A stretch of 64,000 nucleotides of DNA, taken from contig NZ_JAHFVL010000001.1 in the NCBI RefSeq assembly GCF_018599185.1, positions 496,001-560,000 of the forward strand, given 5' to 3'. Below are positions 16,083 through 25,094 of this stretch, one piece after another. Made by a program: the position numbers and the translations under genes. Origin of the DNA: Rhodanobacter sp. LX-99 (GTDB taxonomy: Bacteria > Pseudomonadota > Gammaproteobacteria > Xanthomonadales > Rhodanobacteraceae). Position 1 is the first letter of the stretch; each line of letters opens with the position of its first letter. The notes under the pieces are model-generated. The model searched no databases. It was not told where the DNA came from and was given only the letters and a program-made list of their open reading frames with translations.

Positions 16083-16148
16083 GATGTTCTCCCATCGAAT
16101 GCACAGTCAACGATTTCAGGCCGCGATGCGGCTATCGGAACGTTGCCG

Positions 16149-16538
16149 TCAGGCAATGGGAGGGCGGTGCAGGCGTGTCAGTGGGCCATCGGATGCCGAC
16201 GCATCTTGCCAGGGCGGGCATGCGTCACCCGGCGCCGCCATCTGGCACAAGCCGGCAAGTGTCGCCGGCAACGTCGCCGTCGCCCCACCCAGGTAATGCG
16301 CATGGACGTGCGACCCGTCCGGAAGCGGCACGATCGGCTCGCCGGCATCATCGTGATGATGGTCGCCGGATACGCCGATGGCGAGCGAGGGAGCCGTTTC
16401 GTGCGCGCCGCCATGACCGTGCACGATCCACCTCGGCATCGAGGCAAAGGTCACGATCGCCAGCAAGAGCAGCAGCACTCCACGCACCACGATGGGGTGG
16501 TGTTGCGGCAAGCAGCGGAGTGTGCGAAAGGCTGGCAT
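16149..16538 (-). CDS. Small His-containing, probably exported protein upstream of czcCBA (CzcI-like position)
   Basis: 129 residues from the ATG at 16538. One hydrophobic segment near the N-terminus (VVRGVLLLLLAIVTFASM) looks like a signal or anchor. The mature part is rich in His (HGHGGAHE, GDHHHDD, GSHVHAHYLGG) and has two Cys near the end. No enzyme motif is visible. Size, export signal, His content and position directly before czcC resemble CzcI-type accessory proteins of Czc systems, but I cannot claim homology by eye. The frame is open further upstream to 16790, overlapping the GDCCVxC gene, so 16538 is chosen because the signal-like segment follows it. Confidence 0.6.
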   Translation of the reverse strand: MPAFRTLRCLPQHHPIVVRGVLLLLLAIVTFASMPRWIVHGHGGAHETAPSLAIGVSGDHHHDDAGEPIVPLPDGSHVHAHYLGGATATLPATLAGLCQMAAPGDACPPWQDASASDGPLTRLHRPPIA

Positions 16539-16618
16539 GGCCGGCCAACTATGCGCAGAGCGAGCGGCAAAGGCAACCGGGGACGTGAAGCGGCACTCGC
16601 CACCCGCAGCCCCGATCG

Positions 16619-16834
16619 TCAACCGCAGCAGCTTCTCCGCTGCTGGACCGGCGGGCACGGCACGCTGCCCCAGGAACAGAACACGCAACAGTCGCCCGGT
16701 TTGGGCTGCAACAATTTGCCGCAGCCGGGACAGTCGTAGAAAAACTGGCAGGCGTCGGTCGGCATGGTCTCGGTGACCTGGTGGCCGCAATGCGGGCAGG
16801 TCAGCGTGCTGCGCAGGATGAGTTCAGCCGCCAT
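16619..16834 (-). CDS. GDCCVxC domain small cysteine-rich protein
   Basis: 71 residues with four Cys clusters: LTCPHCGHQ, FYDCPGCGK, the name-giving GDCCVFCSWGSVPCPP, and SCCG at the C-terminus. These look like zinc-ribbon knuckles or a thiol metal-binding site. The family occurs next to mer and other metal-resistance genes. The function is unproven; a cytoplasmic metal-binding role is an inference from cysteine content and context. No signal peptide. The start overlaps the end of merP by 11 nt, so it is part of the merT-merP transcription unit. Confidence 0.8.
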   Translation of the reverse strand: MAAELILRSTLTCPHCGHQVTETMPTDACQFFYDCPGCGKLLQPKPGDCCVFCSWGSVPCPPVQQRRSCCG

Positions 16835-17111
16835 GGTCTTTGTCCGTGACCGGGAAACCCGCCTCGGTAATCGTGCGCGCCAACACGGGCCGCGTGGTGC
16901 GATCTGCGTCGAACGTCACCGCGACCGTGGCGGCATTGAGATCGACCTTCGTGTGCGTCACGCCAGGCACGCGGCTCAACGCCTTCTCGATCGTGATGCT
17001 GCAGGTCGGGCAGGTCATGTTCGCTGCATGCAACACCGCCGTGGTGGGCGTCGCCGCATGGGCCACGCCCAGCCATAGGATGGCGCCCATTGCACATATC
17101 CACTGACGCAT
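16824..17111 (-). CDS. merP: MerP-like periplasmic heavy-metal-associated domain protein
   Basis: 95 residues. A signal peptide (MRQWICAMGAILWLGVAHA) is followed by one heavy-metal-associated (HMA) domain with the NMTCPTCSITIEKAL motif: C34 and C37 bind the metal. The fold continues through GVTHTKVDLNAATVAVTFD to ITEAGFPV, the usual HMA end. MerP takes up Hg(II) in the periplasm and hands it to MerT. It starts 10 bp after merT ends and overlaps the GDCCVxC gene downstream, so these genes form one unit. Confidence 0.92.
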   Translation of the reverse strand: MRQWICAMGAILWLGVAHAATPTTAVLHAANMTCPTCSITIEKALSRVPGVTHTKVDLNAATVAVTFDADRTTRPVLARTITEAGFPVTDKDHGG

Positions 17112-17121
17112 CGTTTATCTC

Positions 17122-17478
17122 CTACAAAAACCAGCCCACGACATAGGGAAACAGCAATAAAAGCACGATCAGTACCGTGGCTGCCCACAGCCAGAGTCGG
17201 CGCCGACGCAAGACGGCGGGTTCAACACAGACGCCCTCAGTGCGACAACGCGACGAGGGTCCGTACAGTGTCCAGAACACCAAGCCCAGGCAAAGCAGCG
17301 TGGCCGCAATGAACCATGGGCGCCAGGGGTCGAGCGCGGTGAGCTGGGCGATCCACGCGCCGCTGATGCCCAACAGCACCAGCAGCAGCGGCACCACGCA
17401 GCATATGGAGGCGCCGATTGCGGCGAGCAGCGCAGCGATCACGGCGGGCAACGTCGATTTGGCCGGTAGCGTAGTCAT
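17122..17478 (-). CDS. merT: MerT-like mercuric ion transporter
   Basis: 118 residues with three transmembrane helices. Helix I carries the vicinal pair GASICCVVP (C26, C27), and a second cysteine pair (C78, C84 in SSRCRTEGVCVEP) lies in the loop between helices II and III. Both are hallmarks of MerT, which passes Hg(II) from MerP to the cytoplasm. In a classic mer operon the ion is then reduced by MerA. No merA is present anywhere in the window, so importing mercury alone would be harmful unless merA lies elsewhere or this unit serves another purpose. First gene after the mer-type promoter. Confidence 0.93.
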   Translation of the reverse strand: MTTLPAKSTLPAVIAALLAAIGASICCVVPLLLVLLGISGAWIAQLTALDPWRPWFIAATLLCLGLVFWTLYGPSSRCRTEGVCVEPAVLRRRRLWLWAATVLIVLLLLFPYVVGWFL

Positions 17479-17484
17479 GGGCGC

Positions 17485-17516
17485 ATACTAACTTCCGTAC
17501 CCGACTACGGAGTCAA
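17485..17516 (-). promoter_or_regulatory. mer-type promoter/operator between merT and merR
   Basis: Read on the minus strand: -35 TTGACT (17511-17516), a 20-nt spacer and -10 TAGTAT (17485-17490). With TTAGTA as the -10 the spacer is 19 nt, the overlong spacing typical of MerR-activated promoters. The spacer holds the dyad CTCCGTA...TACGGAAG. The first half (TTGACTCCGTA, and GTACGGAAGT) matches the mercury-transposon mer operator as I remember it. merT starts 7 bp beyond the -10 and the divergent merR ATG lies 2 bp beyond the -35, so bound MerR would also sit over its own start. Confidence 0.9.
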
Positions 17517-17518
17517 GC

Positions 17519-18067
17519 ATGGCGGCTGCCCTCACCATTGGTCGACTGGCCCTGGCTGCCGACATGCACGTCGAAACCGTGCGCTATTACCAGCGGGTGG
17601 GCCTGTTGCGTGAGCCCGAGCGGCCGCTGGGTGGCGTGCGCCGCTACGGGCCGTCGGACGTGGCGAGCCTGCAGTTCATCCGCCGCGCCAAGACCATGGG
17701 CTTCACGCTGGAGGAGATTGCTGGACTGCTGCAGCTCAAGGGGCAGCGGGCCTGCGCGCAGACACGTCGACTGACCGAGCACAAGCTCCTCGATGTGCGC
17801 CGCAAGCTGGAGGACCTGCAACGACTGGAGACGGAACTCATGCAACTTGCCGACGACTGCGCACACGCTCCGCGTGGTGGCCACTGCCCGACACTGGATT
17901 TTCTTCGACAGCCTAGCGTGCACCTGCCCATGCAGGTACACGCTCACCCGTTTACGGCAGCACCACGATCGACGTCACCGTGCTGGCCATGCCTGCCGGA
18001 CGCAGGCCGAACTGCACCTTGTCACCGACCTTCACGTGCTTCAGCAAATCGGGCGAAGCAACCTTGA
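17519..18067 (+). CDS. merR: MerR-family mercury-responsive regulator with C-terminal read-through tail
   Basis: 182 residues. The N-terminal winged HTH reads LTIGRLALAADMHVETVRYYQR. A coupling helix follows, then a dimerisation helix with the mercury-ligand cysteines RACAQTR, LADDCAHAP and GGHCPTL at the positions of C82, C117 and C126 in MerR. Known MerR proteins are about 144 residues; here the recognisable domain ends near HPFTA (about base 17951). The frame then runs on for about 38 unrelated residues, antisense to the end of cusF. The tail is probably junk from a lost stop codon. Divergent from merT across a 40-bp operator. Confidence 0.88.
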   Translation: MAAALTIGRLALAADMHVETVRYYQRVGLLREPERPLGGVRRYGPSDVASLQFIRRAKTMGFTLEEIAGLLQLKGQRACAQTRRLTEHKLLDVRRKLEDLQRLETELMQLADDCAHAPRGGHCPTLDFLRQPSVHLPMQVHAHPFTAAPRSTSPCWPCLPDAGRTAPCHRPSRASANRAKQP

Positions 18068-18302
18068 ACGGCATCGTCATCGCCGGCCAATGGATGGAGG
18101 CAATCGCCTCGTGCTGCAGTGTGATGGTGCCTTGGGTTGCATCGATGACCTTGATCACGCCCACGCCCTGCGCATCCGCTGGTCTGGCGTCGTGCACGTC
18201 GGCCATAGCGTGCGTGGTGGAGTCCATCTGCCGGGCAGCAGCCATGGCGGAAGTGGCGATCAGCGCGCCGGTGAGTACCAGGGCGACGAGGGGCTTTTTC
18301 AT
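17952..18302 (-). CDS. cusF: CusF-like periplasmic copper/silver chaperone
   Basis: 116 residues. A signal peptide (MKKPLVALVLTGALIATSAMAA) precedes a small OB-fold with the metal site of CusF: H64, then eight residues on W72, M75 and M77 in QHEAIASIHWPAMTMPF, the same spacing as H36/W44/M47/M49 of E. coli CusF. The Trp-capped Met/His site binds Cu(I) or Ag(I) and delivers it to the CusCBA pump. It starts 3 bp after the cusA stop, so it is the last gene of the cus unit. Its 3' end overlaps the MerR read-through tail by 116 bp on the opposite strand. Confidence 0.93.
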   Translation of the reverse strand: MKKPLVALVLTGALIATSAMAAARQMDSTTHAMADVHDARPADAQGVGVIKVIDATQGTITLQHEAIASIHWPAMTMPFKVASPDLLKHVKVGDKVQFGLRPAGMASTVTSIVVLP

Positions 18303-18305
18303 GGA

Positions 18306-21300
18306 TCAGTTTCCTTGCAGGTTGGAGTGAAACGAGACGTTCGCCTGGCCGGCCCGACGCAACCGGCGCAGCACCAGCAGGCGGAACGCGGCGGGGATGA
18401 CCAGCATGGACAGCAGCGGCGCGGTGAGCATGCCGCCGATCATCGGCGCGGCGATGCGCTGCATGACTTCGGAGCCGGCACCATGGCCGAGCAGGATCGG
18501 CAGCAGGCCGGCAAGGATCACCGCGACGGTCATCGCCTTCGGCCGCACGCGCTGCACCGCGCCTTCGCGGATCGCCTCATCCAGTTCGGCCATACCCGAT
18601 TGCGGATCAGCTGCCAGCTGGCGATCCCACGCATGGCGCAGGTACAGCATCATCACCACGCCGAATTCGGCGGCAACGCCGGCCAACGCGATGAAACCGA
18701 TCATCGTCGCCACCGACACCGCATGGCCCAGCAACCAGATCAGCCAGAGCCCGCCGACCAGCGCCAACGGCACGCTGGCCATGATCAGCGCCGCCTCGCT
18801 CATCCGGCGGAACACCGCGTAGATCAGCACGAAGACGATGAGCAGAACGATCGGCACCACCAGGGTCAGTCGCTGCATCGCCTGCGCCAGATATTCGAAC
18901 TGGCCCGACCACGCCACGGTGACGCCCGGCGGCAACCGGACCTGCTGCGCCACCGCGCGCTGCAGATCCGCCACCACCGCGCCCAGGTCGCGGCCAGCGG
19001 TATCGACGTAGACGTAAGTCGCCAGCTGGCCGTTTTCGCTTCTCAGCATCGGCGGCCCGGCGACCACCTTGATGTCAGCCACCTGCCCCAGCGTCAGCTG
19101 CGCGCCGTTTGCCGCGACGATCGGCAGCTGCGCCAGCGCGGCCAGCGAATCGCGCGCCGCCCGCGGATAGCGCAACACGATCGGGTAGCGCTCGCGCCCT
19201 TCGACGGCCTGGCCAATCGGCTCGCCGCCGACCACAGTCGCCACCAGCTGCTGCACCTGCTGCTGGGTCAGGCCATAGCGTGCGGCGTCGGCGCGCCGGA
19301 TGCGCACGTCGACATAGCGTCCGTTGGCGGCCCGTTCGGCAATCGCCGTACTCACGCCGGGTACGCCGCGCGCCACCGCCTCGATCCGGTCGGCCACCCT
19401 CTGCAAGCTGCCGACATCGCTGCCCAGCACCTTGATGCCGATCGGGCTCTTGATGCCGGTGGCCAGCATGTCGATGCGGTTGCGCAGCGGCGGCACGAAC
19501 AGGTTGGTCAGGCCCGGCACGTGCACCGCCTTGTCCAGCTCCGCCTTGATCTTCGCCATCGTCATGCCTGGCCGCCATTGCGATTTCGGCTTGAAGGTGA
19601 TCGTGGTTTCGAACATTTCCAGCGGCGCCGGGTCGGTAGCCGTGTCGGCACGGCCGGCCTTGCCGAATACATGATCGACTTCCGGCACGGTCTTGATCAT
19701 GCGATCGGTCAACTGCAGCAACTGCGAGGCCTTGCCCGCGGACAGCCCCGGCAACGCGGTGGGCATGTACAGCAGCGTACCTTCGTCCATCGCCGGCATG
19801 AATTCGCTGCCGAGCCGGCCGAGCGGCAGCAGCGAGGTGAGCAGCAACAGCCCGGCCAGCGCCAGGGTCGCCTTCGGATAGCGCAGCACCGCTTCCAGGA
19901 TCGGCCGGTACAGCGCGATCAGGCCACGGTTGAGCGGGTTGGCGTGCTCCGGACGGATGCGCCCGCGGATCAGGTAACCCATCAACACCGGTACCAGGGT
20001 CACCGCCAGCCCGGCCGCCGCGGCCATCGCGTAGGTCTTGGTGAACGCCAGCGGCTTGAACAGCTTGCCCTCCTGTCCTTGAAGCGCGAACACCGGGATG
20101 AAGGACAGCGCGATGATCAGCAGGCTGACGAACAGCGCCGGACCCACTTCGGCCGCCGCGTCGGCGAGCAGCGACCAGCGCGACGTGCCTTGCGGCTCCC
20201 CGCCATCATGCGCATCGCGCCAGCGCTCCAAGTGCTTGTGCGCGTTCTCGATCATCACTACCGCCGCGTCGACCATCGCGCCGATCGCGATGGCGATGCC
20301 GCCGAGCGACATCAGGTTCGCCGTCACGCCCTGCAGGTGCAGCGCGATGAACGCGGCCAGCACGCCCAGCGGAAGGCTGACCACCGCCACCAGCGCCGAG
20401 CGCAGATGGCCCAGGAACAGCACGCAGACCAGTGCGACCACCAGGAATTCTTCGAACAACTTTCCCCACAGGTTGCTCACCGCCGCGTCGATCAGCTGCG
20501 CGCGGTCGTAGGTCGGCACGATCTCGACGCCGGCCGGCAGGCTGCGCTCGAGCTCGGCAAGCTTCGCCTTGACCGCCACGATCGCGGCCTTCGCGTTCTT
20601 GCCCGAGCGCAGCACGACGATGCCGCCGGCCACTTCGCCCTGGCCATCCAGCTCGGCGATGCCGCGCCGGAAACTCGGTCCGCGCCGCACTGTGGCGACT
20701 TCGCCCAGCAGCACCGGAACACCGGCGGCACTGGTGGTGATCGGCACGCTTTCGAAGTCTTCCCTGCTGCGCAGGTAGCCTTCGCTGCGCACCATCAACT
20801 CCGCCTCGCCCTGCTCGATCACCGAGCCGCCTCCGGCGCCGTTGGCCGCGCGCACCGCGTCCACCAATTGCGCCACGGTGATGCCGCGCGCGGCCAGCGC
20901 CTGCGGGTCCGGCACGATCTGCCAGGCGCGTTCCATGCCGCCGAGGCTGGCCACCTCGGCGACGTCCGGCACGGTCTTCAGCTGGTAGCGCAGGAACCAG
21001 TCCTGCAATGCACGCAGTTCGCCGAGATCGTGCCTGCCGCTGCGGTCGACCAGCGCGTATTCGTAGACCCAGCCCAGGCCGGTGGCGTCGGGGCCCAGCG
21101 ACGGGTTGACCCCGGCCGGCAGCTGATCGCGCACCTGGCTCAGGTACTCCAGCACGCGCGAGCGGGCCCAGTACAGGTCGGTGCTGTCGTCGAACAGCAC
21201 ATAGACGTAGGAATCGCCGAAGAACGAATACGCGCGCACCGTCCGGGCGCCGGGCACCGACAGCATGGTGGTGGCCAGCGGATAGGTGACCTGATCCTCG

Positions 21301-21482
21301 ACCACCTGCGGCGATTGCCCGGCCCAGCTGGTGCGGATGATCACCTGGGTATCGGACAGGTCCGGCAAGGCGTCCAGCGGCGTGCGCATGACCGAAAACG
21401 CGCCGACGGCGGCCAGCGCCAGCGCGGCCAGCAAGACGGCCACGCGGTTCGCGATCGCGGCACGAATCAGCGCGGCAATCAT
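18306..21482 (-). CDS. cusA: CusA-type Cu(I)/Ag(I) efflux RND pump
   Basis: 1058 residues, full length. Helix IV reads [20 protein letters not shown], giving D405 and E412. The periplasmic methionines that bind Cu/Ag in E. coli CusA fall at exactly the same numbers here: M573 ([10 protein letters not shown]), M623 (APLEMFETT) and M672 ([10 protein letters not shown]). That supports copper/silver specificity, in contrast to CzcA at 10422. It is a proton antiporter that exports metal from the periplasm via CusB and CusC. Its ATG overlaps the cusB stop (ATGA), and cusF follows directly. Confidence 0.97.
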   Translation of the reverse strand: MIAALIRAAIANRVAVLLAALALAAVGAFSVMRTPLDALPDLSDTQVIIRTSWAGQSPQVVEDQVTYPLATTMLSVPGARTVRAYSFFGDSYVYVLFDDSTDLYWARSRVLEYLSQVRDQLPAGVNPSLGPDATGLGWVYEYALVDRSGRHDLGELRALQDWFLRYQLKTVPDVAEVASLGGMERAWQIVPDPQALAARGITVAQLVDAVRAANGAGGGSVIEQGEAELMVRSEGYLRSREDFESVPITTSAAGVPVLLGEVATVRRGPSFRRGIAELDGQGEVAGGIVVLRSGKNAKAAIVAVKAKLAELERSLPAGVEIVPTYDRAQLIDAAVSNLWGKLFEEFLVVALVCVLFLGHLRSALVAVVSLPLGVLAAFIALHLQGVTANLMSLGGIAIAIGAMVDAAVVMIENAHKHLERWRDAHDGGEPQGTSRWSLLADAAAEVGPALFVSLLIIALSFIPVFALQGQEGKLFKPLAFTKTYAMAAAAGLAVTLVPVLMGYLIRGRIRPEHANPLNRGLIALYRPILEAVLRYPKATLALAGLLLLTSLLPLGRLGSEFMPAMDEGTLLYMPTALPGLSAGKASQLLQLTDRMIKTVPEVDHVFGKAGRADTATDPAPLEMFETTITFKPKSQWRPGMTMAKIKAELDKAVHVPGLTNLFVPPLRNRIDMLATGIKSPIGIKVLGSDVGSLQRVADRIEAVARGVPGVSTAIAERAANGRYVDVRIRRADAARYGLTQQQVQQLVATVVGGEPIGQAVEGRERYPIVLRYPRAARDSLAALAQLPIVAANGAQLTLGQVADIKVVAGPPMLRSENGQLATYVYVDTAGRDLGAVVADLQRAVAQQVRLPPGVTVAWSGQFEYLAQAMQRLTLVVPIVLLIVFVLIYAVFRRMSEAALIMASVPLALVGGLWLIWLLGHAVSVATMIGFIALAGVAAEFGVVMMLYLRHAWDRQLAADPQSGMAELDEAIREGAVQRVRPKAMTVAVILAGLLPILLGHGAGSEVMQRIAAPMIGGMLTAPLLSMLVIPAAFRLLVLRRLRRAGQANVSFHSNLQGN

Positions 21483-22780
21483 CGCTTGTCTCCCGTCGGC
21501 ATCGGGTGGGACACCGCATGGTTCGCTGCGCTGGCGGCCGGCGCGGGCACAGTCGGACTATTGCCCAAGCGCTCCAGCGCGCCGGACAGGCTGGCCTCCG
21601 AATCGATCAGGAACTGGCCGGATACGACGACCTTCTCGCCGCCGCGCATGCCGCCCAGGATTTCCGTGTAGCCATCGGCCGAGCGGCCGGTACGCACGGC
21701 AAGCGGGCGGAAATGGCCGTCCGCTTCCGCCACGATCACCCGCGTCTGCCGGCCGGTCGCGATCAGCGCCTCGTCCGGCACCACCGGCACTGCCTCGCCA
21801 TCGGCCGGACGCAGTTGCACGGTGGCGAACATGCCCGGACTCAGCCGACCGTCCGGGTTGGCCAGCACGATGCGCGCGCGCCGGGTGCGCGTGGCGCTGT
21901 CGATATCCGGCAGCAGCGTCTCCACGCTGCCGTGAAACTCCTGGCCCGGCAACGCGTCGACCGTGACAGTGACGGGCGTACCGCCATGCACCGCACCGGC
22001 GAGCGCCTGCGGCAACGCCGCCTCGACCCAGACCGTGGCGAGGCCGTTCAACGTCATCAGCGTCTGTCCGGCACTGACCCGTTGCCCCTCCCGTACCTCC
22101 AGCGAAGTGACCACGCCGGCCTGCGGCGCATGCAGCGTGACCGCCGCACCCGTGCCGCGATGTGCCGCGCGGATGTCCGCAGCGTTCAGACCCAGCACCT
22201 GCAGGCGCTCGCGTGCGGCGCCGCGCAGGGCCTTCGCGTCGGCCGACTGCGCGCCCTGCAGCGCGTCGTACTCGGCCAGCGCGCTGCTCCACTGCGGCGC
22301 CAGCAGTTCGGCCAGCGGTTCGCCCGCCGTCACCTGCGTGTACGGCGCACGCACCCGCAACTTGCTGATCACCGCATCGACGCGGGCGCTGACCGTGGTG
22401 GCTTCGCGCGGATTCCACGCCACCGTGCCGGGCACGCGCAGCGCGCCCGACAGGACGCGGCGCTCGACCAGCGCGGTGCGCACGCCCAGGTTCTGCACGG
22501 TGGCCGGATCGATCTGCACGACCTCCCCGGCCGCCCCGGCATCGGCATAGCGGGGCACCATTTCCATGCCCATCGGCGACAGGCCGGGCTTGTCGAAATG
22601 CTGCTCCGGCACCATCGGGTCGTACCAGTACAGCACCTTGCCGGCAGCGCTCGGCGAAGTCACCGACGAACGCACCTGCGCGGGTTCGGTAGCGGCCCGG
22701 TGACGGCCACCGAGATAACCGGCGACGAGCAATGCAGCAGCCGCGACGGCGGCGGCAACGATCACCAATGGACGCTTCAT
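21479..22780 (-). CDS. cusB: CusB-type periplasmic adaptor of the copper/silver pump
   Basis: 433 residues from the ATG at 22780, preceded by the overlapping cusC stop. One N-terminal membrane anchor ([20 protein letters not shown]) is followed by the CusB metal-binding segment [16 protein letters not shown]...[13 protein letters not shown]. The barrel-sandwich domain comes next ([18 protein letters not shown], and later [22 protein letters not shown]). The membrane-proximal domain ends near [18 protein letters not shown]. CusB bridges the pump and outer-membrane channel and passes Cu(I)/Ag(I) to CusA. The open frame runs upstream to 22897 but that part is antisense-like and overlaps cusC. 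Confidence 0.94.
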   Translation of the reverse strand: MKRPLVIVAAAVAAAALLVAGYLGGRHRAATEPAQVRSSVTSPSAAGKVLYWYDPMVPEQHFDKPGLSPMGMEMVPRYADAGAAGEVVQIDPATVQNLGVRTALVERRVLSGALRVPGTVAWNPREATTVSARVDAVISKLRVRAPYTQVTAGEPLAELLAPQWSSALAEYDALQGAQSADAKALRGAARERLQVLGLNAADIRAAHRGTGAAVTLHAPQAGVVTSLEVREGQRVSAGQTLMTLNGLATVWVEAALPQALAGAVHGGTPVTVTVDALPGQEFHGSVETLLPDIDSATRTRRARIVLANPDGRLSPGMFATVQLRPADGEAVPVVPDEALIATGRQTRVIVAEADGHFRPLAVRTGRSADGYTEILGGMRGGEKVVVSGQFLIDSEASLSGALERLGNSPTVPAPAASAANHAVSHPMPTGDKR

Positions 22781-24048
22781 GGCGTCACCTCCGAAGGCAG
22801 CAGATAGGCAAGCGAAGCCCACAACCGCGCGCGTGCGGCCAGCGCATCGGCGTAGCTCAGGCGCAGTTCGATCTCGGCGCGGCGCGCATCCAGCCACGGC
22901 TGCAACGAACCGCCGCCGCGGTAGCCGGCCAGCGCGGTTTGTGCGCGGTCACGCGCCAGCGGCAGCAGGGTTTGCCGGTAGCGCGCGATCTGCCGCCCCC
23001 AGCCTTGCCAGTTGGCCACCGCCCGCGTCACCGCCTCGCGCTGGGCGCGGCGCGCGTCCTCGTGATCGGCCTGCACCGCGTCCCATTGCGCCTGCCGGGC
23101 GCTGATGCCGCGGTCCTGCCGGTTGCGCGTGAACAGCGGCAGGCTGACGCCCACCTCCAGCATCACCATGTCCGACAGGCCCGGCGCGCGTTTGCCATAG
23201 CTGGCGCTCACGTTCCAGTCCGGATGCCTGGCCGCACGTGCCTGTTCGAGCGCCGCCTGCGCCACCTGTTCGCGTGCAGCCCACGCCTGCATCGGCGCCT
23301 GCCGGTCGATGGTAGACACCAGGCGATCGGCTTCCACCGGCAGTCGACCGAAATCCTGCGTCGCGGCAAGCGTGCCGGGCGGCGCCCCCAGCCAGCGCTG
23401 CAGGCCCGCTTGCGCCGCCGCGAGATCCGCCTCGACCGCCTCCAGCCGGTTGTCCAGCGTGGCGATCTCGGCCTGGGCGGCCAGCACATCGACCGCGCTG
23501 CCTTGGCCGCCGCGCAAACGGGCCTGCGCGATCCGCACGGCCAGCGCCGCCTCGTCATGCAAGTCGGCCAGCAACGCACGCTGCTGCCCGATCGCCCATA
23601 CGTCGATCCAGGCATCGGCAATGCGCTCGCGCACACTCTGCGCGGTAGCCACGCGATCGGCCTGCGCCGCATCGATCCGCGCGCTGGCCAAGGCGCGCTC
23701 CGCGCGACGCGCCGTGCGCGAGGGAATGGCCTGCATCACGCCGACCGTGCGCGCGGTCATCTCGTCCGAACGCAGGCTGAAAGCGCCCGGGCTGGTGACC
23801 GGGTAGTTGGAAAGCCCGAACGTCAGCGTGGGATCCGGCAGCTGGCCGGCACGCGCCGCCTCCTCGCGCGTGGCCGCGATGTCGGCGGCGCGTGCTTCAA
23901 GTTGCGGCGCCCGCGCCAGGCCCTGCTGGACAGCCGCTTCCAGTGTCAGCGGCGGCTCGGCGGCATGCGCCGTCGCGGCCACGGCCCCCCACAGGAGCGC
24001 GACCAGACCCGTCACCACCAGGTGCCGGGCGAAATAAATGGAGAACAT
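22777..24048 (-). CDS. cusC: CusC-type outer-membrane channel (TolC family)
   Basis: 423 residues from the ATG at 24048. A signal peptide (HLVVTGLVALLWGAVAATAHA) precedes LTLEAAVQQGLARAPQLEARAADI, the start of the first helical repeat. LPDPTLTFGLSNYPV is the usual first beta strand, and VMLEVGVSLPLFTRNRQDRGISARQAQ marks the second repeat. It forms the outer-membrane duct of the copper/silver efflux system. An upstream in-frame start at 24096 would place 16 residues before the signal peptide, so I use 24048. Its stop overlaps the cusB start by ATGA. An 82-bp gap separates it from the small protein gene upstream. Confidence 0.92.
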   Translation of the reverse strand: MFSIYFARHLVVTGLVALLWGAVAATAHAAEPPLTLEAAVQQGLARAPQLEARAADIAATREEAARAGQLPDPTLTFGLSNYPVTSPGAFSLRSDEMTARTVGVMQAIPSRTARRAERALASARIDAAQADRVATAQSVRERIADAWIDVWAIGQQRALLADLHDEAALAVRIAQARLRGGQGSAVDVLAAQAEIATLDNRLEAVEADLAAAQAGLQRWLGAPPGTLAATQDFGRLPVEADRLVSTIDRQAPMQAWAAREQVAQAALEQARAARHPDWNVSASYGKRAPGLSDMVMLEVGVSLPLFTRNRQDRGISARQAQWDAVQADHEDARRAQREAVTRAVANWQGWGRQIARYRQTLLPLARDRAQTALAGYRGGGSLQPWLDARRAEIELRLSYADALAARARLWASLAYLLPSEVTP

Positions 24049-24130
24049 GGGTGAACACTCCGTCGATCTGCATTTGCGTCCTGCCAAAGCGGGCACGACG
24101 CCACGTCGGTGGATACCGCGACGTGTCAGA

Positions 24131-24553
24131 TCAAATCAGGAGTGCGCAGTACAACAACATGGGTGTGGGCGGTGGTGCGCGCAAACGGTCGAGATGCGCC
24201 AGGGTTCGATGCGACGGCAACGTCACGGCCGCCACGGACAACAACATCGGCGGCAGCGCGGTCAGCGCATTGAACGGCACCGAGGCGGTGCGTACATCGA
24301 CCTGGGTGGCATGATCGGGTTGGCAATGTTGCCGGCAGATCGGGTCGGCCGGGGCCGCCGGCATTTCCGCGCAACCCTCGCCCATCGCCGCCATCGAAGA
24401 CGCATCCGCCTGCGTCGCCACCGCGGCCGGCGATGCCGGCACGGCTGTACAGGCATACGCGGCCACCGCCACCTGCTGCCACAACAGCAGCAAGGCCACC
24501 AGCCACGCAAGGCGGCGGCGGATACGCGGACGGATGTGGAATGCGCGCTTCAT
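24131..24553 (-). CDS. Exported His/Cys-containing protein of copper clusters (function unknown)
   Basis: 140 residues from the ATG at 24553. The basic N-terminus MKRAFHIRPRIRRRLAWLVALLLLW runs into a signal peptide or membrane anchor. The exported part has Met and Cys (MAAMGEGCAEMP) and the segment DPICRQHCQPDHA, which could bind metal. It ends with a hydrophobic stretch (ALTALPPMLLSVAAVTL). I do not recognise a named domain. Short proteins of this design are common upstream of cusCBA in related bacteria, so an accessory copper-handling or regulatory role is plausible but unproven. The frame is open to 24598; 24553 starts at the basic region before the signal. Confidence 0.65.
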   Translation of the reverse strand: MKRAFHIRPRIRRRLAWLVALLLLWQQVAVAAYACTAVPASPAAVATQADASSMAAMGEGCAEMPAAPADPICRQHCQPDHATQVDVRTASVPFNALTALPPMLLSVAAVTLPSHRTLAHLDRLRAPPPTPMLLYCALLI

Positions 24554-24639
24554 GCCATGGCCACTGTAATGCAGATGGGTCGAGCGCGTCATTGACACGG
24601 GTCAAGCAAGCAGCGACGCCAATGACGCACCGGTGTCGC

Positions 24640-25092
24640 TCACGCTCCCGGGCCGTGGCTCGCAAAGACCCGGGTCGAGCCGTCGCGGCCGATCAACACC
24701 ACGTCGTAGCGTTCGGGCGCGCCCATCTCCATGCCCGGCGAGCCCATCGGCATGCCGGGCGCGGCCAGGCCGCGCGCGTTCGGCCGCTCGGCCAGCAGGC
24801 GACGGATGTCCTCCACCGGCACATGCCCCTCGATCACGTAGCCGTCGATCAGCGCGGTATGGCAGGACATGGCGCCCGGCGGCACGCCGAGCCGTGCCTT
24901 CACCGCCGCCATCGGCTGATCCTGATGCACGGTGGCGGTGTAGCCCTGCGCGCGCATGTAGTCGATCCACGCGCCGCAGCAGCCGCAGGACGGATCGCTG
25001 TACACATCGAACGCGTTCGCTGCCATCGCCACCGGCGCGAACAGCGCGGCAAACAGCAGGCTGATGCCCAGGCGGGAAAGCCGTCGCTTCAT
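24640..25092 (-). CDS. DUF411 family metal-associated periplasmic protein
   Basis: 150 residues. A signal peptide (LGISLLFAALFAPVAMAA) precedes the DUF411 core: FDVYSDPSCGCCGAWIDYM holds the CxCC metal/thiol site, followed by VPPGAMSCHTALIDGYVIEGHVP and VEDIRRLLAERPNARGLAAPGMPMGSPGM. The family is found in copper and other metal clusters and is thought to bind metal or act as a thiol protein; no activity is established. ATGs at 25098 and 25092 are both possible. AGGAG lies 7 nt before 25092 but only 2 nt before 25098, so I use 25092. It begins at the stop of the cytochrome c fusion gene. Confidence 0.88.
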   Translation of the reverse strand: MKRRLSRLGISLLFAALFAPVAMAANAFDVYSDPSCGCCGAWIDYMRAQGYTATVHQDQPMAAVKARLGVPPGAMSCHTALIDGYVIEGHVPVEDIRRLLAERPNARGLAAPGMPMGSPGMEMGAPERYDVVLIGRDGSTRVFASHGPGA

Positions 25093-25094
25093 CG

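Noticed and set aside
17793..21671. A 1292-codon open frame antisense to cusA
   Set aside because: In high-GC DNA the antisense frame of a long gene is often open. The translation is Arg/His/Gln/Ala-rich with no domain, while the minus strand encodes a full CusA with every functional residue.
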